DNA from: Nematostella vectensis
Lineage: Eukaryota > Cnidaria > Anthozoa > Actiniaria > Edwardsiidae
Direction of reading: 5' to 3'
Assembly (NCBI RefSeq): GCF_932526225.1
Contig: NC_064039.1
Coordinates: forward strand, 10,248,139-10,312,138
DNA length: 64,000 nt
Shown here: positions 52,582-64,000 of the stretch, in pieces
Layout of the letters: each line of letters starts with the position of its first letter
How positions within the stretch are numbered: position 1 is the first letter of the stretch
Notes under the pieces: model-generated
Database searches by the model: none
What the model was told of the DNA's origin: nothing
The model's input: the letters and a program-made list of their open reading frames with translations, nothing else
Program-made: the position numbers and the translations under genes

Positions 52582-54133
52582 TTAGTCATCATAACTGCCT
52601 TTGTAAACCACACTTGCATTTTGTTTTTCATCTCTGTTGCCGGACTGCAAAAGGCGAGTTTTCAAAGCCATTGCATTATACTGGGCAATAAATGCAGGTG
52701 GTATATAGGGTAGTAAAACAATAGTGTCATTAACATAGTTCAATGCTTGACTGCTTCCATGGACAGGAGGGAATAAGTAATTTTCTTCCATGGACTTTGT
52801 AAAGTGTGAATCCTGAACTGGTTGAAGGTGATTTGTCACCGATGGCATATCCCCGGGGGGTATTGGTAGGAAATTTATGTCCACAGCTGTTGGTTGCCCA
52901 AACCCTCTTGCAGTGGGTTGTGCCAGTACAGGAGGCCCAATTGCATCTTTTGTAATATGAGAAGAGGGCAGGGGCGACCCTATATCTTTGTTGTTCAAGC
53001 TTTGAAAGTGATTCTGGGGAGCTACCTCAAGCTTGCCCTGAACACTAGCCACCAGGGATTTAGCCTCCTGTATTTCCCTTTTTCTTGGGGACAAATCAGT
53101 ATTGAAGAAGGGCTGCATAGAATCGTTAGGGAGGATCATGTCTTGGATCGTGTTGTCCTGACCTGAGAAGAAAACATGGAAATAAAGTCTTTTGAATATA
53201 AACTAAAAATAAGGCCACAAAAAATATTGTCGTTTCTGGTCGCTACCCGCATCCAGAATTTGTGCCACATGCAGGATTTGATTTTGATTCTTTCTCTGTA
53301 AAACCTCTTATTTAAGCGAGTTCTTAGTTTTGCGCTCTTTGAAAACAAGAAATAACAAAAAAAGACATCTAATCATACCATACATCGAAAGATGTGCTCG
53401 GGAAAACATTTCACTGAATTAAAAAATTCCGTTTTCCTTAACAGTTACTGTATTTATTTTTTCCAGGGTGTTGGTGGGGGGTCACACCTCTAGCCCCCAC
53501 TATGGGGGGTTATGGATATTTTCTGGAACTACACACATTATGAGCTTTAAACGCTGTACTTTCAGATACGCATGCGAGAGAAACAGATCAGAAAGACCTA
53601 CTGGCCAGAATTCAAGAATTGCTTGATCGTTTTTTTAGAAAATTTCTTTGGTCTTTTTATTTGAAGGCTTCATCATATTTTAATTTGATTTCAGAATGAA
53701 TTATTTGCTTTAGTTATGGCTTAATTATATAAAACGGTTTTACACTCACTAGACAATTTAAGTAACGACTTGGCAACAAAAAAATTTGAAAACAAGAATT
53801 TTTAGGAGTATCTAATATTAAAATTATTGCCAAAGGCTGCAATTTGTTCTACATGTTGACAGCGCGCACGTTACCATTCTTTCTGCATTCAATCTTTTGT
53901 TTCTTTTTTGGCTCCCTTTTTTCGTGTGCCTTGTCTAGTTGTCTTTTTTTCGATGCAAGGTTTTGTCGGTCGAGTCGAGTGCAAGAGAGACAGTCGCACT
54001 TTATGTAAGGACAGTTTCTCTTGTGACCTTCTAGTGAGGTTATTTTACCGTGAGAACGGCATTTTCTGCAGGTCTTGCTTTTAAAAGTGCGCAGCAGGTT
54101 GTTATCTTCTTTGACGGACCATTCTTTGCTCAT
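52582..54133 (-). CDS. DM-domain transcription factor (DMRT-like)
   Basis: Two exons, 54133-53875 and 53162-52582, join in phase 1 (G|GT) to give 279 residues. Start is chosen at MSKEWSV (ATG after GGAGGAAAG), although the frame is open upstream. The DM zinc module is at about 22-52: CRKCRSHG, LEGHKRNCPY, KCDCLSC, followed by the basic recognition region LDRQNLASKKRQLDKA. The remainder is Pro/Ser-rich and unrecognised (PFFNTDLSPRKREIQEAKSL, YIPPAFIAQYNAMALKTR). No DMA motif is evident. By family it binds DNA in the minor groove and regulates development or sexual differentiation; the orthology group within DMRT is not assigned. Confidence 0.88.
53432..53535. repeat. Dispersed repeat family C, copy 1 (in DMRT intron)
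   Basis: CCTTAACAGTTACTG, then TTTTTTCCAGGG, a G-rich stretch and GGATATTTTCTGGAACTACA recur at 58660-58749 in the same order. Confidence 0.75.
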
Positions 54134-54444
54134 CTTTCCTCCCAAATGACGCAACAAATGGAAAGGCAAAGGTCTGACTAAACTGTTTAAGTCTGTGTGT
54201 GGTCTAGTCAGTGCGTAGCTTATGGCTGGCGTGTCTGGGCATAGGATAAAAGGGGTGGCGAATGTCAATGCGAGATTTTACGAGAACACAGAGAAAAATC
54301 TAGCACTTTCAAAAACGACGCTAAAGTATTTTAGAGACTTATAATTTAACAATAATTCTAAGGGAGTTTAGCCTGAATATAGAACTATGATGACATACCA
54401 TTTAGCCAGACATTTAGCATGGGGTGGGACACTGGAAGCATGTG

Positions 54445-54466
54445 CCCCCCCCCCCCCCCCCCCCCC
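54445..54466 (+). repeat. Poly-C tract (22 nt)
   Basis: Pure homopolymer. Confidence 0.95.
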
Positions 54467-55439
54467 AAATATCCGAAATTGGCGAAATTACCAACATTTA
54501 ATAATCTAGTTTTCACATCACGAAAAGGTTTTTAAGAGTACTGAATTAAAGTAGAAGTCATCTTGTGTTGGAAAACTTCACACCTGTGACCTAACACGTT
54601 GTGCGGTTCTAATATGAAATAGTACTCAAAGCGCAACACAAGTGAGAATCGGTAAAGCGCAAGAAAATCAAGCAGATGCGCTTCCTCTTGCGCTTGCATT
54701 CCAGTGAGAATCAGGAAATTACTTGCTCTGCGCTTGCGCTTACCCCAAGATAGAATGATTCTCTATTAAAAATACATAAATCATAATTATTATGAAATTT
54801 CACGGGAGGTGGTTGAATGCTTTTCTATACCATATATTTAACTGGGACATTATCCGACGGGTATTTAACCTTCCTGATCACAGCTGTGTGCACCTTTGAT
54901 GCTTGAACAGCTTGTTTGATAGGTATAACTTAAACAGCAGGACAGCAGCAGCAGGTTAAATACCTGTCAGATAATTGATGTTTAATTTCTATAAATGAAA
55001 CTGATCTAGTGATTTTTGTTGTATGAACATCAAAGCTAGCTAGAGTTATCTTGGCACTGTGCACGATTTCGTCTCTTATGTCTTTATTAGAATATAGAAA
55101 CTATGATAATAATGCAATGCACCTGGTCTATTGCATTGTGATTCCTTTAGCTATTTAGTAATTACTTGATTATACATTGTATTTCAGTTTACGTTCGTTT
55201 ATCGTCTATCAAAATACTCCTATTGTAAAGATTGTCACGAAAACCGCGGAATACCGGAAGTCCTCTCCCAAGAAATACGAGAGCAATTGTCATAATGCCG
55301 TGCTATGCAATGTTTGATAGCGAGAAAAAAGTATAAAACTAATTTGGAAATCCAGAAATCATATTTTCGATATTTCAGATGTCTCTATCGACTCTCGGCA
55401 TTTCAGTCGCATGAAAAAACATGACATTTTAAAAACTGA

Positions 55440-55650
55440 TGGGGATGATGGGCACTATGGGTGTGGTCAACAGCAATTTTTGCCCCTAAGAGATAGAAAA
55501 TCGGGTGTTGTCAGAGAGGTTTTTAACCGGAAGAGATAGCAGAGTCGGAAAAACCATTAAACTTCCCCTAAGGAATAGCAGTATTTACACAATAAGAGAA
55601 TAGCAGAATTGGGAATATCATGTAAGGAATAGTAGTTGGTTGGAACTACT
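55440..55650. repeat. Dispersed repeat family B, copy 2
   Basis: Shares GCCCCTAAGAGATAGAAAAT, AGATAGCAGAGTCGGAAAAA and CCCCTAAGGAATAGCAG phrases with 48580-48920. Confidence 0.7.
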
Positions 55651-55754
55651 ATTCAGGTCGTTTCTCAGTACACTCCAGGGCGGCGACATGATCTCCTCTG
55701 CATTTGAATTTAGATGTTCCCACTCATTTACAAACTCGGCTGCTTGTCCTTCGT

Positions 55755-56132
55755 CTAAAAACTGTTTTTTCTAAGGCCAGGGTACCCTTGCTCCCGAACA
55801 TAATTAATCATCCTTTTCACACACTTTACGCCGAAGACTTCGTCAACAGCTCTTTTTACTACGACCTTTCTTGCAGGCGCTATGTTTTCCTTGTTTTCTT
55901 CTGTATAGTGGTCAATAATATCGTTTAATTGTGCAAAGCTCTTTTTGCTCTTCTCATAATTTAGCATGACCCTTCAATAGAAATATAGATATCAAAATGT
56001 GAATATAAATATTCAAAAGTGCTTGCACAGGTTCGCACCATGTAACTGAAATACGAGTTTGTAAAGAATCACTCTTACCATGTTTTCGCTCCAGTAAATT
56101 CCTTCACGACTTCAGCCTTTTTGGAAGTAGCG
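55755..56132 (-). CDS. Possible small gene, one or two exons, unknown product
   Basis: Exon 55971-55755 encodes MLNYEKSKKSFAQLNDIID..., then KENIAPARKVVVKRAVDEVF and a stop after LRKNSF; the composition looks like a real charged protein. A donor at 56079 (ACATG|GTAAGA) joins it in phase, adding TSKKAEVVKEFTGAKTW, but the acceptor proposed for that exon (near 56132) is weak. The product could instead start at the ATG at about 55967. I recognise no family. Confidence 0.35.
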
Positions 56133-56219
56133 CTTAACGTTTATCGTTTTCATTAGATCGTAAGGCCGCCAAGAGGATTAAGTTTAGACATTTTTTGATA
56201 ATAGACAAGCTCAGGTATC

Positions 56220-56400
56220 GATCAGCCCAACGGATGTTTTGGTCAATTTCGGCAGAGCGCGAAGTTTGCTCTCTTGGGTAGGGAGGGTAAAATAGTTTGC
56301 CCTAGTTCCCAGACCGGCCGAGCGCGACATTTCCCCACCTGGCAGGGAGGGTAATATAGTTTGCTCTCCTTCCCAGCGCGGTCAAGCGTAACTAATTGTC
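56220..56400. repeat. Imperfect dimer, AGCGCGAAGTTTGCTCTC type
   Basis: Two copies, about 80 bp apart, of GCGCGA..., GGCAGGGAGGGTAATATAGT and TTTGCTCTCCTTCCCAG-like sequence. It is GC-richer than the surroundings and lies upstream of the possible small gene. Confidence 0.6.
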
Positions 56401-59400
56401 CAACGGCATCGGTCAAGGATAATTGTGGCTACTTTCTCGTTTTAAAATACGGCTAGCGGCCAGGGAAAATAGTTTAGCTCGGATGTTTTGCCACATATCG
56501 AATGTAAGTGTACCCTGGCATAGGTCTTCGAGATAAAAATATTTAGTTTGTTGTTTTTTCCTCTCGAATTTCGACGGTATATGAGTGCTACCGAAAATGG
56601 CGCCTCCAACCTTTTATCCTTCTTTAATAGGGAGAGAGAAGTCATAAATTCCGTTGAGAACCCCCCCCCCCCCCCCAAATCGTTTATTACACGTGAATTT
56701 GACAACAACATGGCATGTTCTAAGTTCTAAGGCAATTTTATTGACAACATTTCACACAAAAAACGCTTTACTCGACCGATCTCAGAACAGCCGAATTCCG
56801 ATCTACGACAAGCAACCATTGCCTGGGCTACCTGTGGTGATACTGCACTCTGGCACTACTGGACATAATAACCGAAATTTCCATTTTCATTAATATTATA
56901 TAAGAACTCTTTATCTTGACTTGACAAGTGTCAAAAGATTTTATCCAAGACTAAACATGGGATAAAAAAGTATAAGCTTTGCTAAATTTGGTCTAAGACA
57001 TCGTACGTGATGTACGTATGTCATATTCTCTTGGAAACATACGTATATCCATTTCGACGTAATGAACAAAACAGGTAAGTGTTTATGTGAAGGCGAGGTT
57101 GATGCTATAATTATTACAGCTAGAAGCATTGGATATCTATAACATACAAGCTTTGATAGATGATTTCCGTCGACAAAGCATTGATCTATTGATTGCAAGG
57201 TTTTTTGTGATTGGTCCTCCAACAATACCCACCTAGAACGACGATGATAAAAAAGTAATTTGAGCTACTCTTTGAATAGTGCTAGACTCCTTCCACTGAC
57301 GAATACAATTATGATGCGGACTGGAGTATATTGCTATAAAAAATAACAGTGTGTGTGTGCTGGGCGAAACCTCTTCCACTGCTTCCGGCCTCGCATGCTT
57401 CCGATACAGTTTGTCAAAACAAATAATTTCATAAAAATTACTTATTGACGATTATTTTTACTAATGGCTCTGTTTAGTGCAGGTAGTGCCGCAAGCAGGT
57501 TGCCCCGTAGGGTTTGTAATAAGATACTCGCTGGCACTACAGCATTTTTAAGTGCTGTCAGAACGAGTGTGGTATCAAAAATGTTAAAATAAATTAAAAA
57601 CTGTCACCCAAATACTCTTAGGAAACGGCTGAGAATAGCCTTTATTTATGGCGACCTAACTTATAAAAATAATTGCCATGTCGTTCGTTCAAATAAATGG
57701 TTATTATCTCTCTCACTTTAATCTTCCTCACAGCGGAAGTATGAACCATGAAATTTAATCCTAATAATTGAGAATGAAAAAATAATTATTTTTTAAGCCT
57801 GACATCACTCTTATACAATCCGATAAGATCTCTTCTCAGTGCCAATAGCAATTAAAAATCAATTAGCAATTGAAAAAAAATGGATTATTTGTTAGTTGTA
57901 AGTTGCTGATCCCGCTTTTTTGTGTTGTTGTTCGGGAGCGCAAAAGCCTTTGAAGCACAGGATATGAAGTGGATGAGATGTTTCCGTTAAGGGAGTTAAA
58001 ATGGGATTACGTATCCATAGGGACGCGAGGGCAGTAGGAAAGATGGAAGAAGTGGAGGGAAGGAGGCTACGAGGCGTTAAGTGGCGCTAAAACGTATGCA
58101 TGACACTTTTCCTTGTAAAAAATTAAATAATGAATGGCGCAGGTGGATCAGAACGGCAAACATTATTACTCGCTTATCTTGGACAAAAGAAAATGAATTT
58201 AATTAGCTTCTGTTGCGGTAGATACTCTTCTGCAGTCCGCACAAAAGTCATTGTGTATTTCCAGAAAATATCCATAGCCTTTCCCCCACATATCAAACAT
58301 ATTCCCCACGGATAGTGTCCTTCGTTTGTTTTGCCTTATATGGTCAATGATGCCCATATTTAGAAGAGCTAAAGTTTTTCTGCTCCCTGATCTCCAGAAA
58401 ACATGGTGAAAAATGCTGATTCCTGTCAATTCGAGACTCGCGGCAAGAATTTTTCAAGAAAAAAATTGATTGCTTGGTCAAATGTTTATGTCACTAATCT
58501 TGAAAAGCCCTGAGACCCAGGCCTCTAAGAAATTGACCGAGCAGGTTTGAAGGTCACCAAAATATTGATATGCCCCCCATGGAGAGGATTGGAAAGTCCG
58601 GGGGGGGGGGGGTGGTCAAACGCCCAGGAATTTCCATAGGGGAGGGGGAATGCCGCCCTTTTTCCTTAACAGTTACTGCATTTTTTTTTCCAGGGGGTTG
58701 GAAATTCCATGGGGGGGGGGGGGGTATGGATATTTTCTGGAACTACACATGGTAAGAGGTAATGCAATCAAAAGGAAAAATAAAAAAGTGAAAACTCTGG
58801 TCCCTTTAAATCACCCAAAGATTGCTTGTATACTTTGGGAAAGACTAGCCTTCCCCCACCCTTGTTCAATCTAGCTTAGACCTCATTCAGGGAATTGCTG
58901 ACAATTTCTTCCTGTTCAGGCGCGTAGTCCGTCCCCCGTGCTTTTCTCAAGTTCGCGCGTGCTGTTCGTAAAAAACGTTTTAAACTATCATGGAATCTAA
59001 CTTATGGAGCATATGTGCCCTTATTATTACCTGGAAAAGACTGGTAGTGTGGAAAAACAAGCTTGCCGTATAGGGTGGTTTTTACTTCCGTCCTACAGGT
59101 GCTCATTTAGCTAATAAACTTGTACTTCAATACTGGACGGCGATCATGTTTATACGGAACGAAGTTCAGATAATTGTGTTTTAGAATGCGAGATAAGCGA
59201 ACGGTGTAATTCGTTTTATTTTCCGGCTAGTTGACGAAGACTTGTCAGAAACTGAAAGAATAACCATTAAAATAAACTGTCCGATTCGTATGACTTCCGA
59301 AAGCAAAAACCATAATGTTTGTACTACTTGACATCTTGGCGAATAACATTTGAATACAAGGGCATCTGTATTTATTCAACGAAATTGGAATAGCTCTGAG

Positions 59401-61700
59401 TCCAAGATTGCCCCTCTTCAAATCCACAAAGCACTAATTTAAAGCATACGTCGTAGAATTGTTGTTTTGTTTTTGGTAGTCACACTTCGCCCGGAAGAAA
59501 AAATAACAAAGGGAGAAGTTTAATTTTTATATTCATTGTCTTTTTGGAACTCAAGGAAAAGCATGGTGCAATGATAAAGCCGAATATGAAGACATTATGG
59601 TAAAGTTTGCTAAGAGGAAGGAAATGGATCATTACTCATTTACTAGATAGAAACGGAATTGTTCACCGTGGGACCATTTCTTACAAGTAACATCAATTTG
59701 CTTGCCTTTGGGACAGAGGACTAAATCATTCCTGTGGATTTTAACGAGCCCCTAAGGACCTCCAGCATATTGATACCACTGTTGCAAAGGTGAGAGTTTT
59801 CTTATTATAGGGTACCTACTTAAATGAAAATAGAAAAAAAAATACCATAAGCTTCATTGTGAAAAAATAAAATGTGTCACTTATTTCGATAATTTGCAAC
59901 TGTTTCGAAATTTTGGAAAAGGCGGGCAGGCGTAGGCCAATATCCAATCTAATATTTTTGTTCACTGTAGCTTTCGGCACTGTCCTATTGCGAGGCCTCA
60001 ATAAAGTGGAATTACCTCAGGCTAATGGAACTGACTATTTATTAAACATTTTTTAAAAGGCAATCGTGCTGAGCGGAGGGAATAGCAAGCTATGCAGTTC
60101 CTTATGTGATAATTTTTCAAGTTCTCACCTTTGTTGGACACTATGGGAAACATTGTACATATATAAATAGCAATGAAAATGAAAGTTTTGGGCCAACAGC
60201 AAAATTCAAAATCAGTCTCCTTCAAACAATAAAAACTAGATAGAGCAATGCGCTATTATGCCGTATTTGCGGTGTTTCAAGGTTGGTTAGTAAAATTACT
60301 CACTGATTTAATTAAATGTAGTTCTGTTAGTTCCGCAGAGATAATTTGTTTCTATGAAAAAAGGTGTGAAGCCGACGAACAAGTAATATGCTCGCTAATG
60401 CAAGTGTATTGTGAGTACATTCATGAGGAAAAACATTGTGTTCATTTTTCCCTTTGTTTTGTGACAGAAAATGCAGTAGATGGTATCTCAATAACAAGTC
60501 AAAGGTAAAATTTATGGATATTACATATATAGACTTTTATTCTAAAAGAATAGAAGAAATGAAAATATTCAAGCAATTTTAATTGTCCTAGATCCTGCAT
60601 TATTTCTTTTTCTATGTGGGAAATATCTGCTCTCTTTACATTAGCCTTTGAAATCTGTTTGATTTCGTGTATTTTCACTTTCAACAAACTATTTGCTAAA
60701 CAATAAATTATACAAATGTACAAAAACTAAATTTAAACCCTGCTGAAAGGTAGATCTACTTGGCTATAAATATCGACATTTTAGTCTCGTTGGCACGAAA
60801 ATCATTTGAAATTTGACTTTTTATTGTGAATGACAACTTTTCGCCAAGCCACCTGCAAACTTACAGACGATAAAATAGAACCTACCAGGGTGGGGGTGTG
60901 GGGGGATTTCGCCTGTACCGTTTATCAGAGAAGGGTTAACAAATACTACCCCATAAAAGTCAAAACAAAATGATAAATTGAAAATCAAACTTTGAAATTG
61001 ACTTTTGACGACCTTATAATTTGAACTTGCCATTTGGGGGAAAAGGAGCAATTACCATTACTTCCTCTAAGCAATAACGTGTTTACAGACAAGCTATTTA
61101 GGTTAACATTTAGAGGAAGATGATATCCCCTGATGGCTTCGCTTGTCAAATTTAGGGCACGATGGCAATAACTAAATAGTAAAAAATTGTTTTGCTACTA
61201 GCAGGGCCGTAATAGGGGGTCGGGGAATGGGGGCACGGTGCCACCCAATATTTTCTTAAGGTTTCTGATTTATTCAGTTTTATCAATCATTAATTCTATT
61301 TTTTCTTGACTATCACGGACTTATATGTATTGTATCCTTTAAGAATAATGCTAAGCAATTAAACGGAACTCAAGTGTTTATTTGTAGTCTTACTGACAGT
61401 CATGTCCAGTATTCTGACATCTGATATGGTAGCAACGCATGCAGTGAGCTCCGACATTAAAAAACCCCATTGTTCACTAGCCAAAATGCTACTATAAGTG
61501 CACTAGGAAACAACAAAACACAAAATAACATTAAAACCGAAATATATTTTGAAAGAGGAAGTAGAACCCTTGCTGTTACGCGTCAGAGCAGGTTCAAGAT
61601 CCGCAAACACTGAGACTTGATGAATAAATAGCAGATCAACTGACCTTCCGCTTTTTATAGTGCAGGCCTCGGTGCGACCGGTGCGCTTGGAGCTTTGACT
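56401..61700. other. Gene-poor intergenic region
   Basis: Only short ORFs without family features, a C run near 56661-56676, G-rich runs near 58600 and 58710, and repeat family C at 58660-58749. An ORF at 58199-58429 (-) and one at 60248-60508 (+) are not supported by splice sites or similarity I can see. Confidence 0.5.
58660..58749. repeat. Dispersed repeat family C, copy 2
   Basis: Second copy of the sequence at 53432-53535, including CCTTAACAGTTACTG and GGATATTTTCTGGAACTACA. Confidence 0.75.
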
Positions 61701-64000
61701 ATGAAGTCTTGCACCTTGTCCTGCGCTGTGGTTTTCGCGGTTTTTATAGTGGCAAATAGCGGAGAGTTTGTATCTGAAATCGAAGGTAAGAAACCGTTTC
61801 CTGTTTTTTTTTTTTTTTTTTTTTTTTTACAGCATCTCTGGTCATTATTTTCATAAATGTCTATGCAATTCCTTGCATAGAGAAAGAGATTATACCTCGA
61901 TATCGCGATACATCAAAACGGCTTTTGAGGATTTATCTTTGCTGACCAAGCTGTCATCCTAATCTGTCTTTTTAATACGGGTAACATGATATTAAGTTTA
62001 TTAAAAAAAATATTAAATTTTTCTAACCCAAGATTCATTATTAATCGAAAAAAGGCTTGACACCTAATAAAAATCTTGTTCATCGGCGTTCATCCTGGTT
62101 GTACCGAATTGGTTCGGTTCTCATGGCCCCGAAGCTCAAGACCCGGAAGCAACCTTCTAATAATTTCTAGAGACTTCTTATTCTTATGAGGTCTTATGCC
62201 AAGGTCTGTGGCGGAAACATGAAAACACATGTTTCAGACCAATCGATCTTTCCTATTATTGGATTTGTTTAGCCTGTTTTAAAGGGGATGAATGAGAATA
62301 GCACACATGCACATACACACAGTCGAGGGCCTTGGACCCGGGAAATTTCCAATTTTCTCGTATAATTCGAAAAAGGCTTGAGTGTTAATGGCTCAAAGCC
62401 TTCCTCGACCGCCAACAAAATGCGAACGAATTATCACGTCTATTTATGTAGCGTCTGACCCGCTATTCAACTCTAATGATACTGTTTAGAAATCTCTCCC
62501 TCTGAAAAGCTATGCTGTAGTGCTAGCTATTATTATCAGTTCAAAGCCAATATTAGACTTTCGCAGTCTCTCTCTGGTCGCTTTGCGACCGTCTGGAACT
62601 CTGAGAGCGGCTTTGAGCAATTGTTAGCTAGTATGGACCTCTGATCTAAAAAAAAGACGCCAGTAATCTGCTTCAAACCATCGTGCATTTCATTTATTCT
62701 TGTCTTGAAAGCCATGATAACGCTAATTTTTTTTAAACCAAACAGCCTCGGTTAGCAGCCATTTTGTCATTCTGAAAAAGACAATGCCATAATTTCGACA
62801 GAAGTTGGTGTATCGGCATGACGGAAAAACCTGCAAAACGCGCAATTCCAGATAGAGAGAGTAGACACAGTTTCTTACAATGGCTATAGGTTCCTTGTAT
62901 TACGGACTGATTTTCAAAACACAAATAACGTGAGGCCGAAGTGCAGATAACCAGATTTTGGCTTTATTTTTTCCTTGATCATCATTGCCCTGTGTATCAG
63001 TTCAGGGACGAAAAGCTCAAATTTCAATTACACTTTAAAAAAAGTCGCATCAATTTAAAAAAAAGTCGCACTTGATATTTTGTTTGCTAAAAGTTGCTAA
63101 GTACTCAGAGAAATTCTTCGCCTTATTCGATGTGAAATGGGCTTATTTGAAGCGTCACGTCATGTTTTTTCGTTATGTCTGGTGTATCAGGTATTAAAGT
63201 TTGTTTCTTCCAATATTAAATGAAAACAATAACAAAGGCGTTCCTGAAAAGTGCGCTTTAATATTGCATAAATATCATATTATTATAGACTTGGACAAGA
63301 GCGGCAGAAAGTATTAATAAACTATGTGATTTTTAACGTTGCGGATTTCCACAGATAACCGAGGTCCCATTGTACTCGAAGGTGACGTCATCCTGGGCGG
63401 TCTCTTTAACGTCCATAGCCGATCCACGACGACCGAAAACGGCTGTGGGTCCATAGACCTCAACCCTGGGTTCCAGTATTACGCAGCTGCTGTCTTCGCC
63501 ATCGACGAAATCAACAAGAACCCAAACATCCTTCCAGGCGTCAAGCTCGGCGCGCGCATTTACGACACGTGTCGAAGCCAAACGATCGGCGGCGACGACG
63601 CTATGGAGATCATCAAATACACATTACTGGACAGAACGAATAGCACCCCTCCCCTGGCGGGCGTGATAGGGCCGTTTCGTAGCGATGTAGCGGTTGCCGT
63701 CGCGAATCTCCTCGGGGTATTCAATATTCCCCAGGTCAGCTTTGGCGCCACTACCACCAAGCTGAGCAACAAGCAGATCTACAAGTACTTTTTCCGGACG
63801 GTCCCGCCAAATTCATTCCAAGGCCGAGCGCTTGTAGACGTGGTGCGGTATTTCAAATGGTCGTATGTGATGACAGTGCATTCCCATGGGGATTACGGAG
63901 AGCCCGGCATGGACGAAGTCAAGAGCGCCGCGGCAAAACATGGAGTGTGTATAGCCGGAGACTATAAACTCCCGCCATTTCCAAAGGAGGAGGATTTTGA
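61701..64000 (+). CDS. Metabotropic glutamate receptor-like class C GPCR (N-terminal part)
   Basis: Exon 1 (61701-61785) encodes a signal peptide (MKSCTLSCAVVFAVFIVANS). Exon 2 starts at 63355 in matching phase 1 and runs to the window end. The product so far is the Venus-flytrap ligand-binding domain: GDVILGGLFNVHS, GFQYYAAAVFAIDEINKN, PGVKLGARIYDTC, GVIGPFRSDVAVAVANLL, IPQVSFGATTTKLSNK, YFFRTVPPNSFQGRALVDVV, WSYVMTVHSHGDYGEPGMD. These are mGluR-family blocks. Against mGluR1, the Ser-rich GSSS loop reads FRSD (136-139), the ASYSAT-type segment reads SFGAT (157-161, Thr kept), and the Trp after DSC is Arg 102; Tyr 209 of GDYGE is kept. Glutamate may therefore not be the ligand. The membrane domain lies beyond the window. 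Confidence 0.9.
61786..63354 (+). other. Intron 1 of the class C GPCR gene
   Basis: Bounded by GAAG|GTAAGA and TTCCACAG|AT. It contains a T run near 61806-61828 and otherwise unremarkable AT-rich sequence. Confidence 0.8.

Larger units (their letters stand above)
54134..55754. other. Upstream of DMRT-like gene; no gene recognised
   Basis: Contains the 22-nt C run at 54445-54466, a patch of CGCAAG-rich sequence near 54620-54740 and repeat family B near 55440-55650. Confidence 0.5.

Noticed and set aside
58199-58429. 76-codon minus-strand ORF (SGSRKTLALLNMGIIDHIRQ)
   Set aside because: Looks mildly protein-like but has no recognisable family, partner exon or promoter; it may be repeat-derived.
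60248-60508. 86-codon plus-strand ORF with several Cys
   Set aside because: No signal peptide pattern, splice support or family; Cys spacing is irregular.

Overview
The window is animal nuclear DNA: AT-rich, with multi-exon genes carrying GT/AG introns and with abundant small inverted-repeat (MITE-like) elements. The gene set (long TSP1-repeat proteins, CUB modules, CEP83, UBOX5/RNF37, FBXO22, a KIAA0930 homologue, a DM-domain factor, a metabotropic glutamate receptor-like gene), the moderate intron sizes and the repeat style suggest a cnidarian, probably an anthozoan such as a sea anemone. The animal assignment is firm; the phylum is an inference.

Layout. 0.9-11.2 kb (+): a modular membrane protein with 2 CUB domains, 20 complete TSP1 repeats, a Ser/Thr-rich stalk, one transmembrane segment and a cytoplasmic tail. 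It is rebuilt here from nine exons whose phases all agree; its 5' end lies upstream or was not found. 12.4-17.8 kb (-): an intronless secreted protein of 1803 residues with LRRs, 20 TSP1 repeats, a sushi domain and a trypsin-like domain. The two genes are convergent, and each contains its own homogenised TSP1 array. 17.8-25.5 kb: mostly gene-poor, with a 53-bp tandem repeat, a foldback element, a broken coding-like stretch and a possible small Cys-rich gene. 25.5-29.1 kb: UBOX5/RNF37 (-) and FBXO22 (+), head to head, both ubiquitin-ligase components. 29.1-33.3 kb: mobile-element debris (non-LTR fragment, two inverted-repeat elements). 33.3-38.5 kb (-): KIAA0930 homologue, at least 12 exons found. 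38.5-43.0 kb: tandem repeats and weak promoter-like sites. 43.0-50.7 kb (-): CEP83, all 22 coding exons found and in phase (689 residues). 52.6-54.1 kb (-): DM-domain (DMRT-like) gene in two exons. 54.1-61.7 kb: gene-poor, repeats. 61.7-64.0 kb (+): 5' part of a class C GPCR, running off the window.

Most notable. (i) In the CUB/TSP1 gene a perfect GTAAGT donor inside the 19th TSP1 repeat skips a decayed, frameshifted and stop-containing tail, and joins the array in frame to the mucin-like stalk. (ii) The LRR-TSP1-sushi-trypsin protein is a rare-looking architecture. Its protease keeps the catalytic triad but has Arg in place of the oxyanion-hole Gly (position 193 in chymotrypsin numbering). 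(iii) An intronic minisatellite in CEP83 contains copies of the end of the neighbouring exon. Gene identities rest on recognition of families from sequence; no database search was run.
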